DNA of 44,371 nucleotides from a virus. The stretch is from IMG/VR virus record IMGVR_UViG_3300036787_000062, positions 1 to 44,371 of that record. One strand, given 5' to 3'. The position numbers were made by a program, and so were the translations under genes. This document shows, piece after piece, positions 1 through 6,684 of this stretch. The notes under the pieces were generated by a model. The model worked only from the letters and a program-made list of their open reading frames with translations, ran no database searches and had not been told where the DNA came from. Numbering within the stretch: the first letter of the stretch is position 1; every line of letters starts with the position of its first letter.

Positions 1-48
1 GCGCTGATGGCCGCTGAGGTATCCGGCAGCGCGTCAGAAGAGGCGTGA
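1..48 (+). CDS. 3' end of DUF6900-like gene (continues from 43733-44293)
   Basis: The last 15 codons and TGA stop of the gene whose full copy lies at 43733-44293. It appears here only because the window ends overlap. It is a fragment produced by linearisation and not a separate gene. Confidence 0.9.
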   Translation, partial: ALMAAEVSGSASEEA

Positions 49-57
49 CAGCTATCA

Positions 58-86
58 CTGCAATGCACTCGCACGCTGGTTATCAT
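58..86 (+). promoter_or_regulatory. Candidate promoter for a leaderless start at 93
   Basis: The hexamer TATCAT at 81-86 matches five of six bases of the -10 consensus and lies exactly 6 bp before the ATG at 93. That is the same distance seen at four other promoter/start pairs in this genome. The hexamer at the matching -35 position (58-63, CTGCAA) matches only three of six, so the case rests mainly on the -10 and on the lack of a ribosome binding site. Confidence 0.4.
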
Positions 87-92
87 CGTTGC

Positions 93-197
93 ATGAGCAA
101 GAAACCACATATCGTTACCCTCAAAGTCCTTCGCTGGTTGGCGAAGAGATCGATGAGGCGGTTGGAAGAAGTAAAGAAGCAGCGCATGGAGGCGTAA
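93..197 (+). CDS. Small basic protein, 34 aa, unknown
   Basis: An ATG-started ORF beginning MSKKPHIVTLK and rich in Lys/Arg, with a predicted helix in its second half (RSMRRLEEVKKQRMEA). No ribosome binding site precedes it. A -10-like hexamer sits exactly 6 bp before the ATG, suggesting a leaderless transcript. It ends 5 bp before the next gene's ATG, inside that gene's AAGGAAA ribosome binding site. The alternative is that the longer overlapping frame opening with TTG at 89 is used, but that frame joins a gene with a much better start at 203. No family is recognised. Confidence 0.5.
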   Translation: MSKKPHIVTLKVLRWLAKRSMRRLEEVKKQRMEA

Positions 198-202
198 GGA
201 AA

Positions 203-1021
203 ATGAGTGAAACTAAAATCATTCCGATTCATCAGTGGACAAACGGCGGCGAGGAAGTGCTGATCGTGCGCTTTGTTTCGCAAGACGGTAAATCATACGG
301 TGGATTCCAACATCCGATGAATGTGGGAGAAACCGTCACCGCTCCCGATTGGGAAGCGAATTGCAAATGCGGCGGAGGTATCCACGGATGGCCTTGGGCG
401 CTGGGACTGGGCGAAGGGAAAGAGTGCGGCTGGTCTAAACTCTGGCAGGTCTACGGCGTCAAGCCGGAAGACATTATGCATGGTGAGCCGGATTTGATCG
501 GGAAAGTGAAGTTTCGCACCGGAGTCCTGCGTTTTATGGGAACTTGGGATAAAGCCACTGATTTTGTATTGGCTGGACAAATGTCTTGGGTTCATCAGGC
601 CGCGAGGGGAGCGGCAAGCGCCACAGGCACGAGGGGAGCGGCAAGCGCCACAGGCAGGAGTGGAGCGGCAAGCGCCACAGGCACGAGGGGAGCGGCAAGC
701 GCCACAGGCTGGAGGGGAGCGGCAAGCGCCACAGGCACGAGGGGAGCGGCAAGCGCCACAGGCACGAGTGGAGCGGCAAGCGCCACAGGCACGAGTGGAG
801 CGGCAAGCGCCACAGGCAAATACGGAACCGCTTGCGCCCTTGGAATCGAAAGCAAGGCCTCTGGCGCTCTCGGTAATTTTCTAGTTTTAGCGGAATGGAA
901 ATCAGTGAACGGCAAATGGAAGCGTGTCGCGATGGGCCTCGCCAAAGTTGATGGCAAGAAGATCAAGGCTGACACATTCTACAAGCTGAAAGGCGGGAAG
1001 TTTGTGGAGGCGCAGCCATGA
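203..1021 (+). CDS. DUF7666-like protein with eight GAASATG nonapeptide repeats
   Basis: A 272-residue protein. The start at 203 is chosen because AAGGAAA lies just upstream and the family-like sequence begins there; a longer frame from TTG 89 has no support. Residues about 1-130 resemble what I recall as the DUF7666 domain of phages and bacteria (a Gly-Gly-Phe near the start, an APDW motif, a CKCGGGIHGW motif, then GKVKF). Residues 136-207 are eight tandem nonapeptides, GAASATG plus two variable residues. A 65-residue tail follows, ending KGGKFVEAQP. Family members are known to carry similar Ala-Ser-rich repeats, but their function is not established. It overlaps the next start by ATGA, so translation is probably coupled. 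Confidence 0.85.
   Translation: MSETKIIPIHQWTNGGEEVLIVRFVSQDGKSYGGFQHPMNVGETVTAPDWEANCKCGGGIHGWPWALGLGEGKECGWSKLWQVYGVKPEDIMHGEPDLIGKVKFRTGVLRFMGTWDKATDFVLAGQMSWVHQAARGAASATGTRGAASATGRSGAASATGTRGAASATGWRGAASATGTRGAASATGTSGAASATGTSGAASATGKYGTACALGIESKASGALGNFLVLAEWKSVNGKWKRVAMGLAKVDGKKIKADTFYKLKGGKFVEAQP
608..823 (+). repeat. Eight tandem 27-bp repeats inside the DUF7666-like gene
   Basis: Eight in-frame 27-bp units. The first 21 bases are the same in every copy, and only the last six vary: ACGAGG (three copies), ACGAGT (two), AGGAGT, TGGAGG and AAATAC. The variable dipeptides are TR, RS, TR, WR, TR, TS, TS and KY. Because the unit is a multiple of three and lacks stops, all frames stay open on both strands here, which creates several long spurious ORFs. 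Confidence 0.97.
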
Positions 1022-1482
1022 AGATCATTCTTGAAATCTTGGGCCTGTTCATAGCCGTAGCATCGCTGATCGTGGCCGCTGCATACCTCGAATTTGCCGC
1101 GTTCATCGCCAGATGGGAGGCGCGTCACCAGCGCGACAGGCGGAAACGTGAGCGGCGCGTAGCCAATTTGCAGGCGCGAGTCAATCAGGGCAGGCGGCTG
1201 ATGGAACGCTATCCCATTCCCACGGAGGCTGAGGCGCTGGAGATGTTGGACGGATGGGAAATGGAACAGCGGCACACATGGACGAGTAGTGACGGCAGGG
1301 GGCGCTGCAAAGTTTGCGGCGAGTACCGGCCTAAGCTGGTTCTCAATCTCAGGTGCGAGTGGTGCAAGGAACTTTTCACATGGGAGCCGCGCAGTGTGTA
1401 CGCGATGTCTCCAAGCCAAATCAGGCGAACGTGCCGGAAGAGATGCCAAACAGCATTGGCCGTTTACGAGAACAACCGATAG
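1018..1482 (+). CDS. Membrane-anchored zinc-ribbon-like protein, 154 aa
   Basis: The ATG overlaps the previous stop (ATGA). Residues about 3-30 form one hydrophobic segment with few charges, then a highly basic stretch (RDRRKRERRV), then a helical region. Near residue 97 there is CKVC followed about 15 residues later by CEWC, a likely zinc ribbon. The layout is an N-terminal membrane anchor with a cytoplasmic zinc-binding C-terminus. I do not recognise a family. It sits in the rightward accessory unit among other small zinc or membrane proteins. Confidence 0.75.
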   Translation: MKIILEILGLFIAVASLIVAAAYLEFAAFIARWEARHQRDRRKRERRVANLQARVNQGRRLMERYPIPTEAEALEMLDGWEMEQRHTWTSSDGRGRCKVCGEYRPKLVLNLRCEWCKELFTWEPRSVYAMSPSQIRRTCRKRCQTALAVYENNR

Positions 1483-1526
1483 CCTGGGGCGCGGCAGCAC
1501 ACAAACGCGCTGGGAGAGAGGAAACG

Positions 1527-1685
1527 ATGCGGAAACACCGCTTAATCGAGATTGAAGATGATTTTTTGGAAGATGGAAGTAAGTCTGTCTGCTCTTGCGG
1601 CTGGAAGTCGCGCCGTTGCCGTGACGATCAGGAAGCCAAGAAGGAATATGACGCGCATCGGCGAGAGGAAGAAAGTACTCTATGA
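1527..1685 (+). CDS. Small acidic/basic protein with CSCGW motif, 52 aa
   Basis: The start at 1527 follows GAGAGAGGAAA. The protein begins MRKHRLIEIEDD and contains VCSCGWKSRRC, a compact Cys-rich motif that could bind zinc, followed by a charged helix. Longer frames upstream in the same phase are overlaps with the preceding gene and are not supported. Its stop overlaps the next ATG. Function unknown. Confidence 0.7.
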   Translation: MRKHRLIEIEDDFLEDGSKSVCSCGWKSRRCRDDQEAKKEYDAHRREEESTL

Positions 1686-1828
1686 CCGCCCGCCCCGTAC
1701 CCGACCTGGACGGCACGCAGCACAGCGCAGCACGCCGCATGGACGCGCTCAACAGTCGCAGCATAACTATCGCACTGATCGCGCTCGCTGTGCTTTTGGG
1801 TATGGCCCTCGCGGGATTGTTCGAATGA
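1682..1828 (+). CDS. Single-span membrane microprotein, 48 aa
   Basis: An ATG-started ORF overlapping the stop of the previous gene. About 24 polar residues are followed by one hydrophobic segment (ITIALIALAVLLGMALAGLF) reaching almost to the C-terminus. This is a C-tail-anchored or single-span inner-membrane peptide. The tight coupling to its neighbours supports it as real. No family recognised. Confidence 0.65.
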   Translation: MTARPVPDLDGTQHSAARRMDALNSRSITIALIALAVLLGMALAGLFE

Positions 1829-1838
1829 AGGGAGAATC

Positions 1839-2273
1839 ATGGCAGACGAATTGAAACCGTGCCCGTTCACAGAAGGTGAAACGGATATTTGCGAAGAGAT
1901 GCGGGAGATTCGCGCTTGGCTCCGTCGCCATCTCGATACACACGTTGAGCATAGAGCGCCCGCAAGAAGTTCCAGCGTAAACGGAACTGATGGCTGGGCT
2001 GTGGTTGCTATCCCCGATTGGGACGTAAAGCAACGGCTCGATGAAATGGATATAGCTATCGCCGCATGGAACACACGCCCGGACCCCGCGCGGCACGCGC
2101 TGGTCGATGCGCTGAAAGCAATCGCTATAGACGAAGGATCGTCATGCGAGAATTGTGGCGGTATTCCAACATCCGGCGAAAATCGTTGTTTAGCTTGTAA
2201 TGGACACGGGAAAACGTGGAACTGGCGGGCTTGTAGAGCGAAAGCCGCGCTGAAACTGGCAGACGAGCAATGA
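1839..2273 (+). CDS. Lar-like restriction-alleviation family relative, 144 aa, atypical core
   Basis: The start at 1839 has GGAGAATC upstream. Residues 1-9 (MADELKPCP) and about 72-81 (IAIAAWNTRP) match the two ends of the Lar-like phage family, whose members usually carry two CxxC knuckles in between. Here the knuckle cysteines are missing and the middle is a charged helical stretch. A separate C-terminal zinc motif is present instead (CENCGG, nine residues, CLACNGHG). Lar itself modulates type I restriction. Whether this relative does so is unknown, and losing the central zinc site argues for a changed role. Confidence 0.6.
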   Translation: MADELKPCPFTEGETDICEEMREIRAWLRRHLDTHVEHRAPARSSSVNGTDGWAVVAIPDWDVKQRLDEMDIAIAAWNTRPDPARHALVDALKAIAIDEGSSCENCGGIPTSGENRCLACNGHGKTWNWRACRAKAALKLADEQ

Positions 2274-2353
2274 CCGCCGCTGGCTGGTTTGTCGCCGCAC
2301 TTATCGCAATCGCGCTGCTCGGATTCGGGCTGGCGCATATCAGAGCGAAGTAA
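2270..2353 (+). CDS. Membrane microprotein, 27 aa
   Basis: The ATG overlaps the TGA of the Lar-like gene. The peptide (MTAAGWFVAALIAIALLGFG then seven more residues) is almost entirely one transmembrane helix with a short basic tail. It is the last gene before a strong terminator. The ATGA overlap and clear membrane character support it despite its size. Confidence 0.55.
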   Translation: MTAAGWFVAALIAIALLGFGLAHIRAK

Positions 2354-2355
2354 CC

Positions 2356-2386
2356 ACGGCCCCCGGAGCGATTCGGGGGCCGTTTT
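2356..2386 (+). terminator. Intrinsic terminator between convergent units
   Basis: A 10-bp GC-rich stem (2356-2365 with 2374-2383) has an 8-nt loop, and its right arm runs straight into a T-run (TTTT at 2383-2386). It lies between the rightward accessory unit, ending at 2353, and the leftward replication unit, ending at 2385. On the minus strand the stem is the same but the following bases are less T-rich. Confidence 0.9.
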
Positions 2387-2585
2387 ACTTTGAGCAGCCC
2401 AGCAGCAGACGGCGGGCCTCGTCATCCGCGCAACGGTTGATTACATTTACGCCGTGAAGCATTACGCGGCGGCGCGTAACCCCAAAGCGTTCAGCAATAG
2501 CACGCGCCTCACAGCGGGGCCGTCCAATCGCCCGCTTGAGTGCTTCCGGGTCATCCTTCCGCAGTCGATCCAACAATGCGCTCAT
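2385..2585 (-). CDS. Small helix-turn-helix-like protein, 66 aa
   Basis: The last gene of the leftward replication unit. Residues about 26-45 (CEARAIAERFGVTRRRVMLH) look like a helix-turn-helix with the sequence-reading helix GVTRRRVMLH, so DNA binding is plausible. The ATG overlaps the upstream stop (ATGA). Its stop codon lies within the T-run flanking the shared terminator. No specific family recognised. Confidence 0.65.
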   Translation of the reverse strand: MSALLDRLRKDDPEALKRAIGRPRCEARAIAERFGVTRRRVMLHGVNVINRCADDEARRLLLGCSK

Positions 2586-2836
2586 GCAACCCTCCGGTAC
2601 TCGACAGCGTGCGAACCATTGCCGCGCGGCCTGGTCTCATGTGGGAATCCTTGCGCGGATAGCTCTCGAAGGCGCGCGCTGATTGTTGCGTCGCTGGTCA
2701 TCTTGCCGTAACGGTTCATGCAGTAATAGGCAAGCTGCTCTAATCGCCACCAGCCGCCGTCTGCCATTGCCTCCAGAACCATTTCGCGGATGCTGGTGGG
2801 CGCTGTGAACTTCATCTCCTGCTGTATGCCGGTCAT
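2582..2836 (-). CDS. Winged-helix-like protein, 84 aa
   Basis: Residues about 14-65 read as a small winged-helix fold: a helix around REMVLEAMADGG, a second helix (LEQLAYYCM), then SDATISARLRELSAQG as the likely recognition helix, and a basic strand pair ending EYRRV. The ATG overlaps the upstream gene's TGA. Position and fold suggest a DNA-binding accessory to replication or a regulator of the unit. Confidence 0.7.
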   Translation of the reverse strand: MTGIQQEMKFTAPTSIREMVLEAMADGGWWRLEQLAYYCMNRYGKMTSDATISARLRELSAQGFPHETRPRGNGSHAVEYRRVA

Positions 2837-3315
2837 TGCGCGGCCTCCCGGTGAACCTCATCCATCAACGCCCCGCAGACGCGCACACCGTCAGGATTGT
2901 TATCTGTTCGCCGGTCGCGCGGTATGCCATTGCAGCGCCGGGGCGCGTGGTCATCGGGAGGTATCCAGCCGGAGCGGTAGACCCCGCAGTCCGGGCAGCG
3001 GTAGTGAACCAAGACGGTCTGATGCGCCATTCTCGCACGATTGCGGCGGCTGAGAGCGCAGACGCCAACGGTTGACAAGATCGTGCCGACTTCGGGGAAG
3101 GCAAGCTCGCCCTCTTCCCGCGGCAAGTCCTGAATCATCTCCAGCGCCGATACCACATCCTCAAGGCGTTCTTTGACGAGGCGCTTCGAGTACAAGGTCA
3201 GCATGGAAGCGTCCACCTTGCCCGCCCCCCTCATCATCGCCATCTGCGCTAAAGCCATCTTGATCTTGTCTAAGGGATTCGGCAAGAGCTTCAAGGATTG
3301 CGTTTCCTGTGCCAT
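2833..3315 (-). CDS. Replication-accessory protein with Cys-rich C-terminus, 160 aa
   Basis: The start at 3315 has GAGGAAACCGAA immediately upstream, although it lies inside the preceding gene. Residues about 15-75 are helical (LDKIKMALAQMAMM, LEDVVSALEMI) with a PREEGELAFPEVGTI segment, reminiscent of helicase-loader or primosome-type phage proteins. The second half carries CPDC and further cysteines (RRC, VRVC), a possible zinc site. It follows a DUF1376-like initiator, which supports a replication role by context only. Confidence 0.7.
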   Translation of the reverse strand: MAQETQSLKLLPNPLDKIKMALAQMAMMRGAGKVDASMLTLYSKRLVKERLEDVVSALEMIQDLPREEGELAFPEVGTILSTVGVCALSRRNRARMAHQTVLVHYRCPDCGVYRSGWIPPDDHAPRRCNGIPRDRRTDNNPDGVRVCGALMDEVHREAAQ

Positions 3316-4021
3316 TTCGGTTTCCTCGGTTGCTGGTTTGTGGGGGGTGTGCGGTCATGTCATCGTCATAGCGCCCTGCATTGAACCAGCTTGCTGGGAG
3401 CGGTATAAAGCGAATCTCTGTGCGCTCGGTAATCGTCTTCGCTTTGTACCGATCGATAGCGGCCATGAGTTGATCGGCGGTTTTCACCTTGAGCGCCTTT
3501 TCGATTGCCCGGTAAGCATCCTTGGGGGCTTCGTGCCGGGGGTAGGCTTCGTAGAGGGAACGCACACTCGCCGAAGGTATGCTTCTATTCTTTGTAGTTG
3601 AAGTTGAAGATGAAGATGAAGGGGTTAGATTTTGCTTAACCGGGGTGGTTGGATTTTGCTTAACCAAAAGCGGGTTTCCCCCCTGTTTTCCGGCCTCAGA
3701 CCGGATATTTCGCAGTTTTTCATCTCTAACCATGCGCCGGGAGTAGATCGCGCCTGTTTCCTGCTCCCGGCTTGCTACCCCGGAGGTTAGGAGGGAGGTT
3801 AACGTGGTGGTTAGATTTTGCTTATCCAAACCGAGCAAACGGGAGAGCACATCTTCGCTCATTGCCTGCCCATTGAGGATGAGAACGCCGCGCCTCTCGG
3901 ATTCGTGCATGAGGCAAAGCATCTCCCACCAGACGCCACGGTCATGGAAGCTGAGAGATTGGACGCCCATATCCTTGCGCCAATCGCCGGGATAAAACTG
4001 AAAAGCGGGTAGCTTGCTCAA
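3161..4021 (-). CDS. DUF1376/YdaU-like replication initiator
   Basis: Residues 6-45 carry the YdaU/DUF1376 signature: FQFYPGDWRKDMGVQSLS, then RGVWWEMLCLMHES. A winged-helix region follows, then a Ser/Thr-rich linker (SSSSSTSTT, about 133-145), and a second helical domain (VRSLYEAYPRHEAPKDAYRA). Such proteins are thought to bind the phage origin and recruit the replisome. The start is TTG at 4021, preceded by AAGGATGAAAAA; an in-frame stop upstream leaves no earlier ATG, GTG or TTG. The C-terminal 50 residues overlap the downstream gene by 155 bp and are Gly/Asp-rich. Confidence 0.8.
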   Translation of the reverse strand: MSKLPAFQFYPGDWRKDMGVQSLSFHDRGVWWEMLCLMHESERRGVLILNGQAMSEDVLSRLLGLDKQNLTTTLTSLLTSGVASREQETGAIYSRRMVRDEKLRNIRSEAGKQGGNPLLVKQNPTTPVKQNLTPSSSSSTSTTKNRSIPSASVRSLYEAYPRHEAPKDAYRAIEKALKVKTADQLMAAIDRYKAKTITERTEIRFIPLPASWFNAGRYDDDMTAHPPQTSNRGNRNGTGNAILEALAESLRQDQDGFSADGDDEGGGQGGRFHADLVLEAPRQRTP

Positions 4022-4139
4022 TTTTTCATCCTTGGTACGCCATTCGAGCCGCTTAAGTTTGGCGGAGCGGGGCCGGATGAGTGACCCCGCTCAAAACCTT
4101 GTCAGGCGACAGGTATCGGCGGATCAGGCCGACATCCTC

Positions 4140-4168
4140 ATTATACCGCGCCGCGCCGAGCCGCGCAA
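4140..4168 (-). promoter_or_regulatory. Possible internal leftward promoter
   Basis: On the minus strand, TATAAT (4140-4145) is a perfect -10, with TTGCGC (4163-4168, three of six) at 17-bp spacing. It lies about 120 bp ahead of the initiator start at 4021. The -35 falls in the loop of a strong hairpin (4152-4181), so the match may be accidental. Confidence 0.35.
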
Positions 4169-4181
4169 GGGGCTCGGCGCG
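4152..4181 (-). other. GC-rich hairpin between genes, no T-run
   Basis: A perfect 11-bp stem (4152-4162 with 4171-4181) with an 8-nt loop. On the minus strand it is followed by GCGGTATAATG and no T-run, so it does not look like an intrinsic terminator. It could be an mRNA-processing or stability element, or part of a regulated promoter. Confidence 0.5.
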
Positions 4182-4186
4182 ATGGC

Positions 4187-4486
4187 CTATGCGCCTTTCA
4201 GCAGCTTTGCCAGCATTTCTTCTTTTTCGCGCTTATACAATCCGTAGCCGTAGCCACACAGCGACTCTGCTTTCAGCGGATCGCCGTAGGATGATGCGCC
4301 GATCATCCCCAACTCTTCGCCGTCATTTTCATACGAGTCTTCCATGATGACTACGACATTGGCGATCTTGTGCTTTTTGCGCAACTCGCCAAGTTCATCG
4401 AAAAAGTCTTCGTGCGCTTTGTTCATAGCCTCCCTGCTTTCATGGGGTTGGCTCATCTCACGGAACAGTTTTGGGTTCAGTCCCAC
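4187..4486 (-). CDS. Unknown protein, 99 aa
   Basis: GTG start at 4486 with AGAAAGG upstream; an internal ATG at residue 11 is the alternative. The N-terminal half is a charged helix (HEDFFDELGELRKKHKI), followed by two hydrophobic strands (NVVVIME) and a Gly/Tyr-rich segment (LCGYGYGLY). No family is recognised. It is co-directional with the recombination genes. Confidence 0.65.
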   Translation of the reverse strand: MGLNPKLFREMSQPHESREAMNKAHEDFFDELGELRKKHKIANVVVIMEDSYENDGEELGMIGASSYGDPLKAESLCGYGYGLYKREKEEMLAKLLKGA

Positions 4487-4534
4487 GTTGTACCTTTCTG
4501 CCTTTCGGCGGTTGAGGCGGTCACGCCTCCGGGG

Positions 4535-5035
4535 TTACAGGACGAGGTCAGCGGTAGCGCACTCCAATTCGTTCCGGAGTCTGCGCAATTTACGGCTGGC
4601 CTCGTAAACCTCATCCACGAGCCGCTTGTATCGCTCTGGGCAAGTTTCCGGCTCCGGCTCATCCACGGGCGCGATTGCCGGGGCGGATTCGGGCGCTGTG
4701 GGCTTCGGGGCGGCTGGCCGGGGCTGTCCTGCGTCCGAGCGCTTCTTGCGCGTCCTGGTGGATGTGGCGGAGGCGATTGCCTTCTCTTGCGCAACCGCGT
4801 CCAGATCGGCGGCGCTGGGTAGCCCCGGCTGTCCCTCTGCGGTCGCGGGAACCGTGATTGTGCTGCCTGGAAGTGAGGGTACGGTGGTGACAGTGGGCAA
4901 GGTATCGAGCAGGATGGTTGCCTCGGAATAGTTGAGGTGGTAATGGCGCTGGAGGTCTGAGCATCTCCACTCGCCTGCCGGTTTCACTTGAAGCGCCTGC
5001 AATGCCAGCGCTTGATAGTCGATTTCTGCTTTCAT
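4535..5035 (-). CDS. Unknown protein with Pro/Ala linker and C-terminal coiled coil, 166 aa
   Basis: The start at 5035 (MKAEIDYQALAL) is set by a strong GGAGGAA just upstream; an earlier in-frame TTG at 5053 would lie over this site. Residues about 1-45 resemble a small helical domain (WRCSDLQRHYHLNYSEATIL) that could be a helix-turn-helix. Residues 50-125 are a Pro/Ala/Ser-rich linker with a basic TRTRKKR patch. The last 35 residues form a charged helix (ERYKRLVDEVYEASRKLRRL). It lies directly downstream of the exonuclease. Confidence 0.65.
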   Translation of the reverse strand: MKAEIDYQALALQALQVKPAGEWRCSDLQRHYHLNYSEATILLDTLPTVTTVPSLPGSTITVPATAEGQPGLPSAADLDAVAQEKAIASATSTRTRKKRSDAGQPRPAAPKPTAPESAPAIAPVDEPEPETCPERYKRLVDEVYEASRKLRRLRNELECATADLVL

Positions 5036-5062
5036 TGGTTCCTCCGCCTCCAAGTTTTTAGG

Positions 5063-5091
5063 GCGGGCGTGTGGAGGTCGGTCACGCCCGC
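5063..5091 (-). other. Hairpin between exonuclease gene and next gene
   Basis: A 9-bp perfect stem (5063-5071 with 5083-5091) with an 11-nt loop lies in the 87-bp gap. The minus-strand transcript continues CCTAAAAACTT and not a T-run, so it is probably not an intrinsic terminator. A role in transcript stability or attenuation is possible. Confidence 0.45.
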
Positions 5092-5122
5092 GCCGCGCCG
5101 CCCTGGTTCCGGCGGCAAGAGG

Positions 5123-5890
5123 TTAAAGGTTTTGCCGCGCCCACTCGAAATCTTCATCTGTGAGCGCACCAAGTTGCGCATCCGGGTCCGGTTTCTCCTC
5201 TTCTTGCATGGAGGCCGGCAGTTCAAACGGGCCTACGATCTGGCGAAGCTCTTCAATCGCCGCGTCCACTTCCGCGTTGAATCCCATCACAGCGGCCTCG
5301 ATCTTTCCGATAGCCTCCGCGTCGCGCGCGCGCCGAATGACCATCAACTGCATCTCTTTCGGCACATAGGGGCAGTAGGAGATGAAGTCGCACCATGCGC
5401 GGCCCGTGATGGAGAAATAGGAGTCGATCTGCGGGATATGCTCTTCCGGCACACAGCGCCCGCGAATCCAGGCTTGATGCGTTCCCGGCTTGGGGCATTT
5501 GATCTCGATAAAGCCGTCATCTCCCACCAGCCCATCGACCGAGCCGCCAAAGCGCGGGATGGTGTCGTGCAGGGCAAAGCCCATCTCTTCCACCATCACG
5601 CCCTCTTGGTCCTCGTATGCGCCGCGCGCCAAAGGTTCGCGCTCGGTCCCTTCAAGCATTTCCTTGCTCACATAGTTGTCAGATTCCACGCGGGCAGTGA
5701 GCAGTTCCGCGATCTTAGTTTTGAGGTAGGTAATTCGAGTTGAACCCGGCGCTCCGCCGCGCTTCTCTCCGCTTTTCAGCGTGCGCTCTTGTGTGAAATC
5801 CAGCACGGCCTTCATGTACGAGCCGGAAACCGCGCCCCGATGCGCCTGTAGCCATGCGCTGCTGCCCTGCACTCCCGGTACGATCTTCAT
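5123..5890 (-). CDS. YqaJ/lambda-type phage exonuclease
   Basis: A 255-residue protein of the PD-(D/E)XK phage recombinase family. Residues 116-134 hold the core GGSVDGLVGDDGFIEIKCP with the expected metal ligands D119, E129 and K131. An upstream acidic helix (YEDQEGVMVEEMGF) and Q154 in HIPQIDSYF complete the usual set. Such enzymes degrade one strand of duplex ends to give 3' single strands for an annealing protein. The ERF-type annealing gene lies immediately upstream and overlaps it by ATGA, forming a two-component recombination module. Confidence 0.9.
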   Translation of the reverse strand: MKIVPGVQGSSAWLQAHRGAVSGSYMKAVLDFTQERTLKSGEKRGGAPGSTRITYLKTKIAELLTARVESDNYVSKEMLEGTEREPLARGAYEDQEGVMVEEMGFALHDTIPRFGGSVDGLVGDDGFIEIKCPKPGTHQAWIRGRCVPEEHIPQIDSYFSITGRAWCDFISYCPYVPKEMQLMVIRRARDAEAIGKIEAAVMGFNAEVDAAIEELRQIVGPFELPASMQEEEKPDPDAQLGALTDEDFEWARQNL

Positions 5891-6684
5891 CCCCTGCCCT
5901 CTTTCCTCAGTTGCGCAATGCGGTCATTCTTGCGCCGGTCAAAGGCGATCCCTAAATCAAATTCACCCGCGTCTTTGGCGGCCTTCCGCGCGGCAAGATA
6001 AAGGCGTTCCAATTCCTTCATATCGCCCGCATTGGTGATGTTCTCCGTGTGCCGGATGACCTCTTTCTCGTCAAGCTGGCCCACTGGCGCTTTATGGCCG
6101 GATGCGCCGTTGCCATCATCATCCTTTTCCTTGAATCCAAGGTCAAAGATCATGTTTTTCAGGTATCGTTTCGCGTAGGTGATGGCGCTTCCTGTGGCAT
6201 GAGTACGAGTCATCACCCCGCCGCCCTTGGCGCCCTGCCCATCGCAGGGCATCGGAAGTGGGTAGCGCCGGAAATAGGCTCCCTGACTCAATATGCCGAC
6301 AATGGTCACCATATTGGGCTGGTCATTAAGTTCCGGCTCAAACGATAAACTCATGCCCTCTTGCTGCATTAAGCCCTGAATTTCCGCGTCCACATCCTCG
6401 CTTTTTGCAAACCAGCTTTTTGTGGAGTCATTCCAACCGCGTTTGGCGATGCGCTTCAACTGCTTTTGAATGCGCAAGAGAGAGGCATTGAAGCGGTCCC
6501 GATCCTCGTAATCTCGCTGCGTGGCGACCTGGGCAAGGATACGGTCTACAACCTCCAAGCCCTGCCCGCTGTCGAGTGCGGATTGCAGCGAAAGTTGAAG
6601 CATCTGTGGCAGGCTCATGGGCGCGATAGCCGTTTGCGCGGGCCTGGTAGCGAGCGCGGTGTCTTGCTGAAAAAGGTCAGGCAT
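5887..6684 (-). CDS. erf: ERF-family single-strand annealing protein
   Basis: A 265-residue protein. The start at 6684 has GGAGG 6 bp upstream and is preferred over a longer frame. Residues about 40-110 contain the helical ERF core (RFNASLLRIQKQLKRIAK). Residues 165-193 carry the family signature, GSAITYAKRYLKNMIFDLGF, followed by KEKDDDGNG. ERF proteins coat and anneal single-stranded DNA in phage recombination and genome circularisation. It pairs with the exonuclease encoded just downstream. Confidence 0.9.
   Translation of the reverse strand: MPDLFQQDTALATRPAQTAIAPMSLPQMLQLSLQSALDSGQGLEVVDRILAQVATQRDYEDRDRFNASLLRIQKQLKRIAKRGWNDSTKSWFAKSEDVDAEIQGLMQQEGMSLSFEPELNDQPNMVTIVGILSQGAYFRRYPLPMPCDGQGAKGGGVMTRTHATGSAITYAKRYLKNMIFDLGFKEKDDDGNGASGHKAPVGQLDEKEVIRHTENITNAGDMKELERLYLAARKAAKDAGEFDLGIAFDRRKNDRIAQLRKEGRG

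Larger units (their letters stand above)
1..126. repeat. Terminal direct repeat, left copy
   Basis: These 126 bases are identical to the last 126 bases of the window (44246-44371). The repeat runs from the 3' end of the last rightward gene into the first codons of the next one, so genes read smoothly across the join. This fits a circular or circularly permuted genome of 44,245 bp assembled as a linear contig with overlap. A true short direct terminal repeat cannot be excluded from sequence alone. Confidence 0.95.

Noticed and set aside
534-975. Several long ORFs on both strands through the 27-bp repeats
   Set aside because: The repeat length is a multiple of three and has no stops in any frame, so open frames arise automatically. 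None has a start with support.
979-2425. Long minus-strand ORFs of 261 and 265 residues
   Set aside because: They lie opposite well-supported rightward genes with ribosome binding sites and ATGA coupling, and their composition (many Arg, Ser, Cys) is typical of antisense frames.
4152-4181. Strong hairpin as a leftward terminator
   Set aside because: There is no T-run after it, and the initiator gene follows shortly.
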